DNA from: Garcia nutans | Lineage: Eukaryota; Streptophyta; Magnoliopsida; Malpighiales; Euphorbiaceae | Reading direction: 5' to 3' | NCBI GenBank assembly: GCA_947685225.1 | Contig: CANTUV010000009.1 | Location: 4,030,001-4,094,000 of the forward strand | Length of the DNA: 64,000 bases | In this document: positions 34,301 through 47,600 of the stretch, piece by piece | Position numbering within the stretch: the first letter of the stretch is position 1 | Layout: each line of letters begins with the position of its first letter | Notes under the pieces: model-generated | What the model was told of the DNA's origin: nothing | Database searches by the model: none | The model's input: the letters and a program-made list of their open reading frames with translations, nothing else | Made by a program: the position numbers and the translations under genes

Positions 34301-36430
34301 GATATCTTCAAGTTTCGTTTCTTCCTTGCTCACATCCCAAATAAAAATAAGGTAGGCATTACAACCCTTTCGCAACAATCTTCTAGCTCTCATAGCTGAA
34401 ATTAACTGACTGGTTCCATTGATTTTAGAGCCATAAAATGTCACAGTCTTGTCGGCCTCATATGCAAACACTACTACCTTATCCTTATAGTTCAAATTAG
34501 CTCCATGCCGAGCTAACCAATCCATACCCAAGATGACATCAAATTCTATCACATCTAACACTACTAGATCCGCAAGAAGTTCAACATTTTCAACTTTAAC
34601 CATGCAATCCTTGTATACCTTTAAAGATTCTACCTCCTCTCCTAAAGGTGTATGAACAACTAATGGCATTTCCATAGGTTCAGATGTAATACTCAGCCTA
34701 AATGCAAAACTAGGTGATATGAATGAATGAGTAGCTCCAGGATCTATCAATATGTGTACATCTAGAGAACAAATAGAAAGAGTACCTTGCACCACATTAT
34801 TGTCAACTTGAGCCTGCTGATGATTTAGGTTGAATACCCAAGCATAATTCTGGTTTTGGCCCTGATTCCGATTCTGATTTTGGTTTTGACCATTACCTTG
34901 TCCCACTGGTTGAACTGCTCTACCATTGTGTTGGTTTCCATTATTTGCAGCACCCTGGTATCCACGACCCTGTTGATACTGCTGACCCTGATAGCCCTGA
35001 TAACCGCGACACTGCTGGCCCTGATATCCACGGCCCTGCTGGCCCTGATAGCCTCTGCCTCCATTGTAACCTCGACCACCCTGATATCCGTTACCGTTAA
35101 ACTGTCCACGGCCACCATTACCTCTACCATAACCATTTCCATTCTGATAGTTACCCCTATATGCTTGATTGCCAACTGGTCTGAACTGAGTATGCTGACC
35201 TGTCTGAGTCTGATTGCTCCTAGGAATTGGACAATCTTTAACTTGGTGATCCATCTGTCCACAGTTAAAACAAGCTTCAGTCTTCCTTCTGCACTCTCCC
35301 GTATGATGTAAGCCACAAGATTCACAAGTAGGGGCTCTAGGACCCTATTGCTGGTAGCGCCCACCATTATCATTGCCTCTTTGACCACTATACTGCCCCT
35401 GATAACCTAGCTGATTCCCTGGCTTGTTCTTCTTTCTGCTTGATTATCCAGCATCATCCTTCCTTTTTCTGTTTTCTAACCCTAGAGCAGCATTAACAGC
35501 CAAATGTATTTCTTTGCAATTGTGACTGGCTATCAACTCATAGTATTTATCATTCAAGCCATCCACAAATCTATCAGTCATAGATTCTTTATCCTGAGAC
35601 ACACGTGTAGCGTACTTCCGTAGCTCTTGAAACTGCTCCCACTACTCAGTTATAGATTTGTTGCCTTGAGTCAACATTTCAAACTCCCTTGCTTTCGCTT
35701 TCATCACATTCCGAGGCATAAAGTTTTGCTTAAACATTCTTCTGAAGTCTTCCCATACCTCAACCTGGCCTTGGATAGAGATCCTATACCATTCTTCAGC
35801 TGATTTTTGCATTTGATGCCCAGTTAACTCTATGGCTCTCTTCTCAATACATTTCAAGGCATCACATATCTTCTTAACTTTATTAAGAAATGCTAGAGGG
35901 TCTTCTGTAGCAAGATTGGAGAATGTAGGTGGATCAATTCTAATAAATTTGTGCAAATCCAGGTCGTCAGTTAATCCATTTTCTCTAGCTGTAGCGTGAG
36001 CATTAGCATTCATATTGTTACCCATGCCTTGAACAACCCGAACTACTCCCTCAACGAGAGCTTCCATAGATCTATTCAATGTCTGCAAAGTAGCCAAATA
36101 TGCATCTAGGTTTCATTGAACTGGTACTTGACCCGGCACATTCATATTACCAGCACCTGGACCTACGCCATCATTTGAAAAATTTTGGTTTAATCCCTGA
36201 TCTTGTCCAGCATTCTGTTCTAACCCCTGATCTTGTTCAGTAGCAACTCTACGTGGTCTACCACGTCTGCGTGGCTGAGGTGGCTCCTCAACATGAGTGG
36301 CTGGTTGTTGTTTAACTTCCTCAGCTATTCCAGCACCACTAGACCCACCAACCAAAAGGAAACGAGGGTTTTCTTGAGACATTGCACCTGCTGGCGGAGG
36401 AAAATATTGATTAACGCAGAAAGGAAGCAA
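31336..36430 (-). pseudogene. Tekay/Del-type chromovirus gag-pol, degenerate
   Basis: Order leftward: Gag from ATG 36430; a CCHC knuckle CFNCGQMDHQVKDC near 35270; a Gly/Tyr/Gln-rich repeat (GRGYQGQQ units, about 34950-35110); protease ILIDPGATHSFIS near 34740; and RT with FIDDILIYSKS near 33740. RNase H, integrase (SDRGAQF, GQSERT) and a C-terminal chromodomain-like segment (VAILDRQVKRLRS...EECTWEAE, about 31400-31530) follow. Breaks: TGA near 36113, TAG near 35642, further stops near 35445 and 35346, TAG near 33953 (replacing Gln in DQLQGA), and a frameshift near 33630 after KCEFW. Several stops are single-base changes. The clade call rests on the chromodomain and the very long LTRs. Confidence 0.9.
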
Positions 36431-36490
36431 GACTTTTTAGAAAAATAATCCTAATGATTTATGGATAGTATTAAACTAAGTAAAACCTAT

Positions 36491-36503
36491 GTCTTTGATA
36501 CCA
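36491..36503 (-). other. Primer binding site of the complete Tekay-type copy
   Basis: The minus strand reads TGGTATCAAAGAC, one base off the iMet-type site in the truncated copy at 8482-8494. It adjoins the LTR starting at 36508. Confidence 0.78.
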
Positions 36504-36507
36504 CTTT

Positions 36508-39443
36508 TGTCACGACCCAAACTGAGAGGCCGGGACCGGCGTAAGGCTATACCTAAGTACAACCTTACAAGCCTAATTCAAATTTATTATTATAGTGCAA
36601 AATTACTAAGTTCAATAAATTTATTCCATAATCAAGTCATAAATAGAAATGATACTATTCAAAATCAAGTTCAATAACTAAAACTCAAACTAGATGCAAA
36701 GAAACAGTCTACTCTTTATTATAAGAAAAAGAGTTCGAACACGGTCCGCCCAAAAATATCCAGAAATCTCTATGGAGTAAAGAAAATATGCAGACGAACC
36801 AAAATCCACAACCAACTAGAAGAACCCACAAAGAGAACGACCAAGCTCACTAAGGAATATAACTTCAACCTGCAAGTCAATCTATAAGGGTGTTAGCGTT
36901 ATATATAGACGCTCAGTAAGTTCATGAGAGGCAGAGAAACACTAATACAATTTAACAAACTAATATATATCAAGTAAACATCCATAATAATTTCAAACAT
37001 GATGGTGTATCGGGGTCTACAAAATATAACATCCTCCTCCTTCAACCATATCCAAGAACAAGTAGGCACGTGGCCCCAAGAGCAAGTAGGCATAAGCCCC
37101 AAGAACAAGATTGATATTGATATACAAAATAATCTCCATAATCACAATCCATATCCTCCGTCCCCATTAGACACACCATCGCACATCACAAGAATATTCA
37201 ATATCATATCAAGGCATTTAGCAAATAGCATACAAGTTTCTGTCTCCTATTCACATGCGAGGCTAGGGCAAGAAAGGATAATATATCGAAATTAGAAAGG
37301 ATAATATATACGAAGGGCTTATATATATATATTAGTTTAGTTAGCAAATAGCACATCACAAATATTACACATACACCCATGAACTTATTTGGTATCCAAA
37401 GAAAGTTTAGTCAAATCCTCACAACCTACTGACCTTGAGCTTCAGCTGGATTATTACCTAAGGAAAGATAATTACATAGTCCAACAATCAATCCCACTAT
37501 CTCATCTATCATGAGGGATGCAATGCATGCTATGAATCCAAAAAAATCAATACTTAACCAACAATTAACCAAGATAATCCAAAATTAAAAACCAGCCTGA
37601 CTCAACTCAAAATTATAGTTTAACCCAATGGTTAAACCGATCGCACCTCAAAAATACAAAATCAATTAATTACTTAAAATTTATTAGAACCAGAACCTCA
37701 ACTCAATTTTTAGAACTCATTTATCAAATAATATCACATCAGTCCCTATGCAAAAATCATAATTCATACCAACACCCAAAACCGATAAAAATTCTTAAGT
37801 AGTCCCTAAAATTCAAAAATTTTCAGAAAATAATTCCATCATTCAAAAATTCTGGAAAAATTCCAGTAGCTTCTCCAACATTAAATAACGTGTGTGAAAA
37901 ATTTCAGATTAATCCAAATTTATTTGATCCCCCAAAAATATTTTACAACATTCTGGTTCTGTTTGAACCACTAAAAATTAGTACAGCAAAAATCATCATA
38001 AATTCTTCACATTTTGTTACAACAAAATTATCCAAATAATTTTTTCATATTATAGACATCAGGATGGACAACATATAAAAATTTCATAATTTTTAGAAAC
38101 CTCTAACTCCCTCAATTTAATTTTTAAATCAGATTCATACAACCAGTTACCATACTGGCAGCAGTTGAGAAATAAATTTATTTCGAAACATAAATATTTG
38201 ACCCAGACCTCAAAATATTTTTTATAAACACCTAACATCATATCCTAAAACATATCAAAAATTCAGACCTAGATCATTTACCAATAATTTTTAAAAATTT
38301 GACAAAGTTACTGAAATATCAGCAATCATAAGCAGTAATAAATTTTCACTTTATTAATGAATTAAAAATATAAATCAAACATGAAAATTCAAAAATAAAT
38401 TTCTAGATCAAGTTTAACATCCCTAGAACAGATCCAAATCAAATTTGGTTACAAATCATAAGCCTATTTTCACAAATCTTAAATCCAAACTCAATAATAC
38501 CCTTAAACAATTTAATCTATTTAAATTCATTAAAAATCAAAATCAAGCTTAAAATTTTATTTTTAAACATCCTATATGTTATTCTGACACCAAATAACAA
38601 AAATCATGCCATGAAGTTGGAAGAAATTGAAAGAAATCGAAGAAAACCTCAAAATCTCGAAACTGCCAGAAATTAGAAGCCAAAAACGACAGGCCGCGAA
38701 TCACGCTGCCACGCCGAACGACGAGCTCCGCACGCCGAACGATAACACCTCCAGCCCGCAGCTCCGCGCCGAATGACACGGTCACACGCCAAACGACACC
38801 AGCACCAACGGGCGCGCACTGACCAAACGACACAGCCCAGTTTTTGACCCAAAAAATAATTTTTTTTCTCCTCTTTTCTCTCTCTGATGGCACAAGAATT
38901 TTTAGACACTTAATTGGGTGCCCTAACACCCCTATTTATACAAATTTTAGGTGATAAATTACTAATATACCCCTAAATTAATTTATTTAATTTAAAAATA
39001 CCCTAAAACTCTTTAAAAATTCAAAAAAAAAACCCAACTAACTTATAAAAATTCACAACTAACCCCAAATTCAATTATTTTCAGAATTATTTTAATTAGT
39101 TCACTAATTATTTAATTTATTTTAATTAAAAATTAATAAATACCCGAAAAATTTTCGAAACACAACCCCTAGCAAAATTATACTTAAAATAACCGTAACG
39201 ACATCACGGTCACCAAAATGACATCAAAAACAGCAAAACGAAACCTGAAAATTTTCGACCGCCAAAATAATCAAAATATCCCCCGAAGCCAAAAACACAA
39301 TATTATACTCAAAACAAATATCTCAACACCCACATTATGAAAATAAGCACCAAACGTTATAAAATGCACTCGAATATGGATTGAAGGTAAAATTACCATT
39401 TTACCCTTAAACTCCAATTTCTCCAAAAATCAAGGGTTTTACA
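36508..39443 (-). repeat. Tekay-type 5' LTR, uninterrupted copy
   Basis: It is 2936 bp from TGTCACGACCC to GGGTTTTACA. It is the uninterrupted equivalent of 8499-9378 plus 28672-30762 and contains the empty Tat target near 37374. A TATA box (GTATAAATAGGGG) lies at about 38929-38941 on the minus strand. CGCCGAACGAC-like words lie at about 38705-38830. Many differences from the other LTR are transitions. Confidence 0.9.
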
Positions 39444-40059
39444 AAATTGTGACTAAGGTGTAAAGGTTATGAGTGTCACGATACTAGTAGTGCTACATAT
39501 CATGTATAAGACTATTTGAAGATATTTATTTTACATAGTATATTAATCATTTGTGAATATATTTGAAACAAGGAATGTTTTATATAGTTTTGAGTTTGTA
39601 TATAATGTACATTATTTTTACTTATTAAATAATTAATTTTTGAATAAAGAAATAGTGATTGGGAAGTATTATGATTTTAGAAAATGTTTAATGATTTATA
39701 CATTTTGTAAGTGTGTTTAAATTGATGAGTATTTAATGGAGAAATGATGTAATTTGAGAAATTTTATTTTGGAAGTGTACTTTCAATGCATGTTGTGTTT
39801 TTATTTATTATTAGATTTATTAAAATTACATATAAATTTTAGCGAAATTTTTTCAGAGATTTTCTTTTAAAAACATTTAACTATCTTTTAATTTTAAGTG
39901 AGGGGTTTTAACTAGTATTTTAAAGTGACACTTTTTATATTCTATATGCATATTTTACGTATACGAGATATATATATTGTATATATATAAGATACAAGGG
40001 TGTTACAAATGCCTTATAAGCTCAAGAGCAAAGAAGACTAATAAGAAAAAGAAGAGCAG
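39444..40059. other. AT-rich DNA with no gene seen
   Basis: Flank of the Tekay-type element. No target duplication could be recognised because the left side of that element is truncated. Confidence 0.5.
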
Positions 40060-40310
40060 TTGGGGGAGCTTTACAAGCTCAAGCAAAATTCAATAACAGA
40101 AATAAAAACAACAAGAGTGAAGATTATCTACCTTACTCATATTGTAAAAAAAACCAACCATCCACAACATAAGTATTGGTGGAGGCTTGAAGCGAAATTC
40201 AATAAATGTATCCAATCATATCACTTCACAATAGTTTACAAGTCACATCAACAAAAAGAAGAAGTTAAAGCTGCAATGAATTAAACTAGACGAGGAAGAA
40301 CTTTTCTATA
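40060..40310 (+). pseudogene. Possible degenerate gypsy RNase H fragment
   Basis: A short frame contains IQSYHFTIVYKSHQQKEEVKAA, which resembles the end of a gypsy RNase H (consensus style W...LQSF.F.I.YKSGK.N.VADALSR). Key residues of that motif are not kept, so the match is weak. It may be chance. Confidence 0.3.
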
Positions 40311-40639
40311 ATAAATTAATACAAGCAAATTTTTTTTAAGAATGATAAGATTACATCAAAAGATGCAATAAGGAGTTTTAATAGTTGCTTTGTTTGCTGC
40401 AAAATAGTCTTTACAAAATCAGATTTTTTTAATATCAAATAAAGTTGTTGAACAACTTATTTTATTTGTTAGACATGTCAGATTTTATGCAGTATTTTGA
40501 GGCCACAACTTACACAAATTTATGTATAAAAAAAGTATCGACATCAATAAAATAAAATCAAACTTTTTTTGGCCTACCTTGTCAAATATTTACAACATTT
40601 TTTTTTCTTTTTTACTATAACATGTTTGCTCAAATAACC

Positions 40640-41450
40640 AACATATCATGTATAATAAGTTTCAAGTTAAATTTTAAAATATCAAATTTATTATTTATTA
40701 AAATCTATTCTTAATTTATTATTATAGATATTTATTTTGAGAGTTGCAATATTTTTTAAAATATTAAATTTTTTATTTATTAGAATAGATAATTAATTAA
40801 TTATTATATATATTTATTTAGAGATTTTAAATATGATTAAGATATGCTATCCAAGATTGACAATAATTAGTTATTATATAATGTAAATTAAAATTTTTAG
40901 ACATTAAATTTAAAATACCTATATTAAGTTTCAAATTAAATTTTATTAAATTTATTATTTCTTAGAATAGATAATTAATTAATTATTATTGATATTATTG
41001 ATATTAGGTTTAAAATTCAATTTTTAAAATTTCAAATTTATTATGATAGATAATTAATTAATTATTACATATATTTATTTATAAATATAAAATATGATTA
41101 TGATATTATATTTGAAATTGATAATATTTAATTATTATCATATAATATAATTTAAATTTTTTAGATATTAAATTTAAAATATTTACATTAAATTTCAAAT
41201 TAAATTTTATTAAATTTATTATTTTTTGAATAGATAATTAATTAATTATTATAAATATTATCTATATTGAGTTTCAAATTAAAATTTTAAAATATAAAAT
41301 TTATTATAATAGATAATTAATTAATTATTATTAATATTTATTTAAAGAGTTCAAATTGAATTAGAATATAATATTTGAAATTAATAATAATTAGTTATAT
41401 TAAATTTTTTAAAATATTAAATTTATAATTTATTAGAATAGATTAGAAAT
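40640..41450. repeat. AT-rich tandem repeat, period about 262 bp with two subunits
   Basis: The word AGATAATTAATTAATTATTA occurs at 40787, 40969, 41048, 41232 and 41311. Spacings are 182, 79, 184 and 79, an alternating pattern that gives a higher-order period of about 262 bp. Flanking phrases (TTTCAAATTAAA, AAATTTATTATTT) recur in step. Confidence 0.75.
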
Positions 41451-42945
41451 TAATTATTAAATATCAATAAATATAATTAATATTAATATTTAAACTCCTC
41501 AAATAAATATAATGAATATCAATATTAAATAGAGTATCATAAGCTTATTTAATCAAATAAGTATAAATCATTATCAAAATATAATAACTTGATTTCATTT
41601 GAATTTTCTAAATAAATATTCAATAAAAATCTATTTCAATAAATAATATATTTATTTAATTTAAAATATATTAAAATTAATATATGTGGCAAGATTGATA
41701 TAAGGACAATTGACATAATATTATATAAGTGACAATAATTTTAATATAACAAGTATAAATAAGGGACATTAACATAACTATCCAAAAAAAAATAACTTTT
41801 ATTTCAAAAATATTGTAAAAGTTAAAAATATTTATACTTTTATAAAAAATTAGAGTAAAAATTTAAAGTATCTCATTCTTCACTAAAATAATTTTTTTTT
41901 AAAAATAGCTATTCCCTCTCTATAATTAGTATTTTACTTTATTTTATATTTTTTAAACTTCACTATTAAATAAAAATATTTTAATAAAATAATAAAAATT
42001 AATATTTTAAATTATTTTTCATCACATAAAAATTATAATTTTTTTTATAGAAAGACAAATTGTTAATTTTAATTTAAAAATAACTAACACTCATAAAAAT
42101 AAATAAAATAAAATATACAAAAATATAATAAATAAAAATTATTAAATTTATTTTTAAAAAAATTTTACGTATCATACAATAAAAAAATAAAAAATATACA
42201 ATTTCGTTATATAAATATATAGTAAATGCATAATAGATATGTTGTAGATGTATTACATATGTATTGTAGATGTTGTGTGTATATTATATTTTTATTATTT
42301 AAGTTGTATGCAATTTATGTCAAAATTATTGAATGTTATATAAATATTATATAAATATTTTAAAAATAAAAAATTAAATAAATATTTAAAATTTGTAAAT
42401 GTGTAGTAGATTTACTATAGATGTGTTATAGATATTGTAGATGTAATTTATATTTATTGAGTATATATTTTATATATATTATGTATATATTATATATTTA
42501 TTTATTTTTTATGTATATTAAATATGACATTAAATTTTTTTAAATAAAAATAAAATAAAATTAAAATTAAAAAATAAAACTAAAAAAAATTAAAAATTAA
42601 AAAATTAAAAAAAAGAAAAAAAGAATGTTATGAAGTTAATTTAAAAAAAGTCAAATAATCGTGTAATTTCAAAAAAAAATTAGGCTCCGTATAATTGTAA
42701 AGTGGGTGAGGAAATTCTGCCTAACTTCATAAATAATTGGAGTTTTTTTTAAAATACTCTAAAAAATAAAAATATTTTTAAAAATATTTATTTTTAATTT
42801 TAAAAATATTTATTTTCAGAGATATATTTTTGGTATACTAAAAATATATTTAATTTTTAAAATATATATTAAATATAATAAAAATATATAAAAAAATTAA
42901 AAATATATATATACTATGCAGTATAATTTTATATAAATTGTTTTT
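41451..42945. other. Very AT-rich DNA with no gene seen
   Basis: Mostly A/T runs with scattered GTAGATGT-like words near 42230-42440. No ORF of interest and no clear terminal repeats. Confidence 0.5.
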
Positions 42946-43260
42946 AGAGGCCCAATCCGTAAGATCAAATAAGCCGAAAGCCCGATGGGAAAAAAATTTC
43001 GTAGACACGCTTATATCCTAAGAGCGTGAAACTACCTCAAAATCTCTAACGAATCAAACCTTATACTTTCTCGGCGTCTTTTTATAAACCACAATGCTTT
43101 TGTCTCTAACTTCACACCGCCGTATTAGTAGACCGTGTAAAAATCACCTCTAAAGCGCGTGAATGTCTTCAAGGTTCTTAAATGAACAAGCACACACATA
43201 ACTTGTACCTTACTGGACTAGCCGTACCTAGGCACCCTCGATTCTCACCCTTATAAATAT
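42946..43260. other. Isolated island of higher complexity, unidentified
   Basis: About 310 bp of near-normal composition stands out in several kilobases of extreme AT content. It has no ORF of interest and no recognised repeat ends. It could be a fragment of a mobile element or of a former promoter. Confidence 0.4.
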
Positions 43261-43367
43261 ATATTTATTATTATATTTATTTACTTAGTTTTCTTTTTAA
43301 TTCTATTTTAATACCTTTTTATTTATTTTTTTAATATTAATTTACATTCGTCATCTATAAAAAAAAT

Positions 43368-44063
43368 TAACTACCTAAACAAATAACATATTAATTAATT
43401 TAATAAATCTTAAATAATTTTAATAATTTACATTTAAATAATTATTTTAAACAATTTTTTATATTTGAATAATAATAATTATTATTTTATTTTTATGTTT
43501 TTATAAAATAATATTTAATAATTATTATTATAATTCAATTCCAAAAAAATGAATTATTTAAAATTTTTTAATTTTAAAAATAGCATAATTATTATTGTAA
43601 TATTTTTTATTTTATTAAAATTATTTGTAACAATAATTATTATTAATTACAAAATAATTTCATTTAATAATTAAATAAAACTTATTAATCAGTTTAAAAA
43701 ATTTATTAGTAAATTTTTTAAAAAAATTAAAAATTTTAAAATTATCCAATTTTAAATAATTTTTCTACATTTGAATAATAATAACAATTAATATTAAAAA
43801 TAATTTTAAAAAATAAAAAATATTATAGTAATAATTATACTATTTTTAAAATTAAAAAATTTTTAAAAATTTAATTTTTTACAGTTAAATATAATAATAA
43901 TTATTAAATATTATTTTATAAAAATAAAAATAGAATAATAATTATTATTATTCATATCTAAAAAAATTAGTTAAAATTATTATTTAAATATAAAAAATTT
44001 AAATTTTTTAAAATTATTTAAAATTTATTAAACTAATTAATATGTGATTTGCTTAGATAGTTA
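43368..44063. repeat. Large foldback (inverted repeat) element, about 0.7 kb
   Basis: The left end TAACTACCTAAACAAATAAC pairs imperfectly with the right end GTGATTTGCTTAGATAGTTA. Inner blocks pair in order: ATATTAATTAATTTAATAAA with the right-hand TTTATTAAACTAATTAATAT, and an AATAATAATTATTATT block at about 43470 with its inverse at about 43945. The arms are about 330 bp around a centre near 43716. The structure resembles a MITE or foldback transposon. No target duplication was recognised. Confidence 0.7.
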
Positions 44064-44515
44064 AATATTTATTTTTAAAGTGAAAAGTCTAAAATTATTG
44101 TACTAATATGAATTATATATAATTTTAAATTAATCTTTTAAATATAATACGTGAAATTAAGAGATTATTTAAGAATAATATATAAAATTAAATTAATTTT
44201 TAAAAACAATAAGTAAAATTAAGAGAATTTTTTAAAAATAATAAATAAAATTTATAATAAATTTATTTTAAAAATTAATATAATAACGTTAATATAAATA
44301 ACTTTAACATAGATAATCATATTTGATTTGAGAATGATTTTATTATAAAATTTTTAATTTTAAAAATAATAAATGCAAAATTTAAACTTTGAATACGACG
44401 AAAAGCCAATAGAAAAAAAAAAAAAGAATACGACGAAAAGAGTTAAGTCAATTTTTTAAGTACTGCGTTTGTAAATTACTCAATTTCTTAGTTTTTTTTA
44501 TTTTTTCACATTCGC

Positions 44516-44651
44516 GACCTTGCGACCTCCCTCTCTCTCTCTCTGTTACTCTCTATATTGGGATTTCTCTGCGATTGCCTCAATCTAGGGTTAGGGTTTG
44601 GCTGTCTTTTTTTTTTTTGTTTTATTTGGCGATATAGCTATATAGCCGGCG
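44516..44651 (+). promoter_or_regulatory. Leader and core promoter region of DSK2
   Basis: A CT repeat (about 44529-44546) and the telobox-like AGGGTTAGGGTTT (about 44587-44599) lie just upstream of the ATG. Both are common in leaders of broadly expressed plant genes. The local composition changes sharply from the AT-rich flank at about 44510. Confidence 0.6.
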
Positions 44652-47600
44652 ATGGGAGGAGGCAATGGAGCTGAAGACGATGTTAGCAGCGCGTCGACCA
44701 CCGTCGCTGTTGGTGGTGAGGAAGTCACCGTCAATGTCAGATGTTCGAATGGATCGAAATTCTTGGTTGGAATAAGTTTATCTTCAACGGTTGAGGCGTT
44801 TAAGGCAGTGCTTGCTGGGAAGTGCGATGTGCCGGCCGATCAACAACGGTTGATTTATAAGGGTCGGATCTTGAAGGACGATCAAACCCTACAAAGCTAT
44901 GGTATATCCAAATAAATATTTTTGTTTTATTTGCTTATGTATTTCTTTGTGCGATTTTGTTTTTTTTTTTGTTTTGAATTACTTGTGGAGATAACAAGAT
45001 TGAATTTTTGGCTTAAATACGTTGATCTGCGATATTTTATATTATTGAAAATCACTAGTGAATTATACGGGCATCTTATAATGATAAATTTGAGAAATGA
45101 AGCGTATAATTTAAATTCTGAAGGGTCAAACTAAACTTACAGCAATATTGTGGGAGTAGAAAATTAATACCCATTAAAGGCTTGCTTGCTCATTGAAGTC
45201 ATAAAGTCAGATTCCCTGGATCAGAGGCATCTATGATGCAAGACCCAGTGGAATAGTTTGCAAAAAAATGATTGTTATAAAATTCTAGCTGACTAGAAAA
45301 TTGAATCAATAGAACCCGGAATCTTAAACGATAGATCCCTCTCAATGCTAATAATGTGCCAATGTCAAGCCACCTTGTGGCCATCATCATATCAGTAGTG
45401 GAGCATTGTTCCCCAGACTACCTTGCCACTACCACTAAGCTGTATTTGTTGTTAATTGGAGCATAGAATCAATGTGAACTGGAAGAAGCTAAGCTTGACT
45501 TAAAATAATACTTGCTATTAGCAGAAAGAAATTTCGGTTATGTTTCCAACTGATGAGCATAATACTACAATATGGAGAAGGGGATGGTTTTGCTGACCTT
45601 ATTTCTTTTTAAGTTATATATGTGTGTGTGTGTATGTATGTATGTATGTACTTTAGAAGTCTTTATTGCCCCCTTAAAATATTTGGTTGACCCTTGTGTC
45701 GCTGTGCTTCTCCTTTTTTTTTATCCCCCTTGATTTTAAGTACTGGCTACACCACTTACTATAATATTATTATCCAAATTTCTTCATTATCCCTATGTCA
45801 TGCATCCTCTCTCTGCATCCTTTCACACATACTTGCTATTACCAATAACATCATTCCTATGTATCTTTTGTGGTAGCCATGTGGCTATGTGTCCCCATGT
45901 CACTGGAGAGAACTCATGTTTCAATTTGGGAATTTTGTTCCTGAGGCAAGTGAATGTACAAAGAAGGTAGAGGATGTGATTTCCTACCTTGAATCGTAGT
46001 TGAGTTTTGAATTTTAGGGTGGTAGATCATAATTAATTGAGGATCCTTCATTTTTCTAGTAGGATGTGAAACAAGATTGTAGCATTGTCTAATAGCCCCC
46101 TATTCGTCACTTCTGGCTGTTCTCTCTACGAATAAAAGCTGGGCTGGCTTCTTCGGTTTCATTCTTAATGGTCTACTTCAAAGTTATGCAACTGCCATAG
46201 CCAAACTCATTAGTCTTGTTTTTGCGCTACTGTAATCACATATTCTAGTATGTTAGTTTTATATGAGTTCATACAAGAACATCATTCATTAGCTTAGCAT
46301 TGTAACTTCCACTACTTGGGAAGCTTCTAAAATAAAGGATATAATAAGCAATTGCCAGTTTATTCTGTTTTCAATTCATCATTTTATTTTGATGTGACCA
46401 TTTTTCTATTACTATTGGTAGGCATGGAGGCAGATCACACTGTTCACTTGGTCCGTGGTTTTGCACCGGCTGCAGCAGCAGCAGCTAATACAGCTCCTGC
46501 TAGCAATACTGAAGGTTCAAACACTACTGCAACTAATACACGGGCTGTTGGTTCAAATGAAGGTGGAGCACTTGGAGGATCTGGTTTTGGAGCGTCGCTA
46601 TTTCCAGGACTTGGTTTAAATGGCTTGGGTGGTAGTGGTGGACCTGGTAGTTTATTTGGAGCTGGGCTTCCAGAGTTTGAACAGGTGCAACAGCAATTGA
46701 CTCAGAATCCCAACATAATGAGAGAAATAATGAATATGCCTGTTGTTCAGAATCTAATGAATAACCCTGAGATCATGCGGAACTTGATCATGAACAATCC
46801 TCAAATGCGTGAAATCATTGATCGAAATCCTGAGCTTGCTCATATACTTAATGATCCTAGCACTCTTCGTCAAACACTTGAAGCAGCAAGAAATCCTGAG
46901 CTCATGCGCGAGATGATGCGCAACACTGACAGAGCAATGAGCAACATTGAATCTTCACCTGAAGGATTCAACATGCTTAGGCGCATGTATGAAACAGTTC
47001 AGGAGCCATTTTTGAATGCGACCACAATGGCTGGGAATACTGGAGGCGATAATGCTAACCCATTTTCAGCTCTTTTGGGGAACCAAGGGGGGAACCAAGC
47101 TAGAGATGGGTCTACTAATATGTCAACCACTAATTCTGAGTCCACAGTGGGTTCTCCAGCTCCAAATACTAATCCACTGCCTAACCCATGGACTTCTGCT
47201 GGGAGTAAGCTTTCTTTTTCGTGCCCATTATGTGGTTGAAATAATTTGTTAATATATTAATAATTCTGAAGCCAGTTTAAATATATTGTCTGTGCATCTT
47301 CTTTTGCTTTTTGTTGTCCTTTATATTTCTGCTATCTCCTCCTTCCCCAAATTAATTCTTTAACTAGGTGGGTGCTAGTTTTCATTGTTAGACTCTCTTT
47401 TCTATAGTCATTTCAATGACCCCCTAAGCTGGGAACTTGTTTATTAAAAATAATTATATCCCAATGTGATGCCATCACTTGAATTTTGCTTTATTACTGA
47501 TTTGCATCTCACAGCTATTCCTTTGACAAATTTACCGGAGGTTGCAGAACTATAATACAATTTTATATATTTATTTCTTGCCTTCTATATCATGCTTTTT

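Noticed and set aside
34825..35388. Alternative frames over the Tekay Gly/Tyr/Gln repeat, including 34856-35311 on the plus strand
   Set aside because: They are low-complexity mirrors of the repeat codons; the gag frame with CCHC and protease explains the region.
44922..45134. ORF directly after DSK2 exon 1 and 45694-45876
   Set aside because: They lie in intron 1 and are T-rich chance frames.
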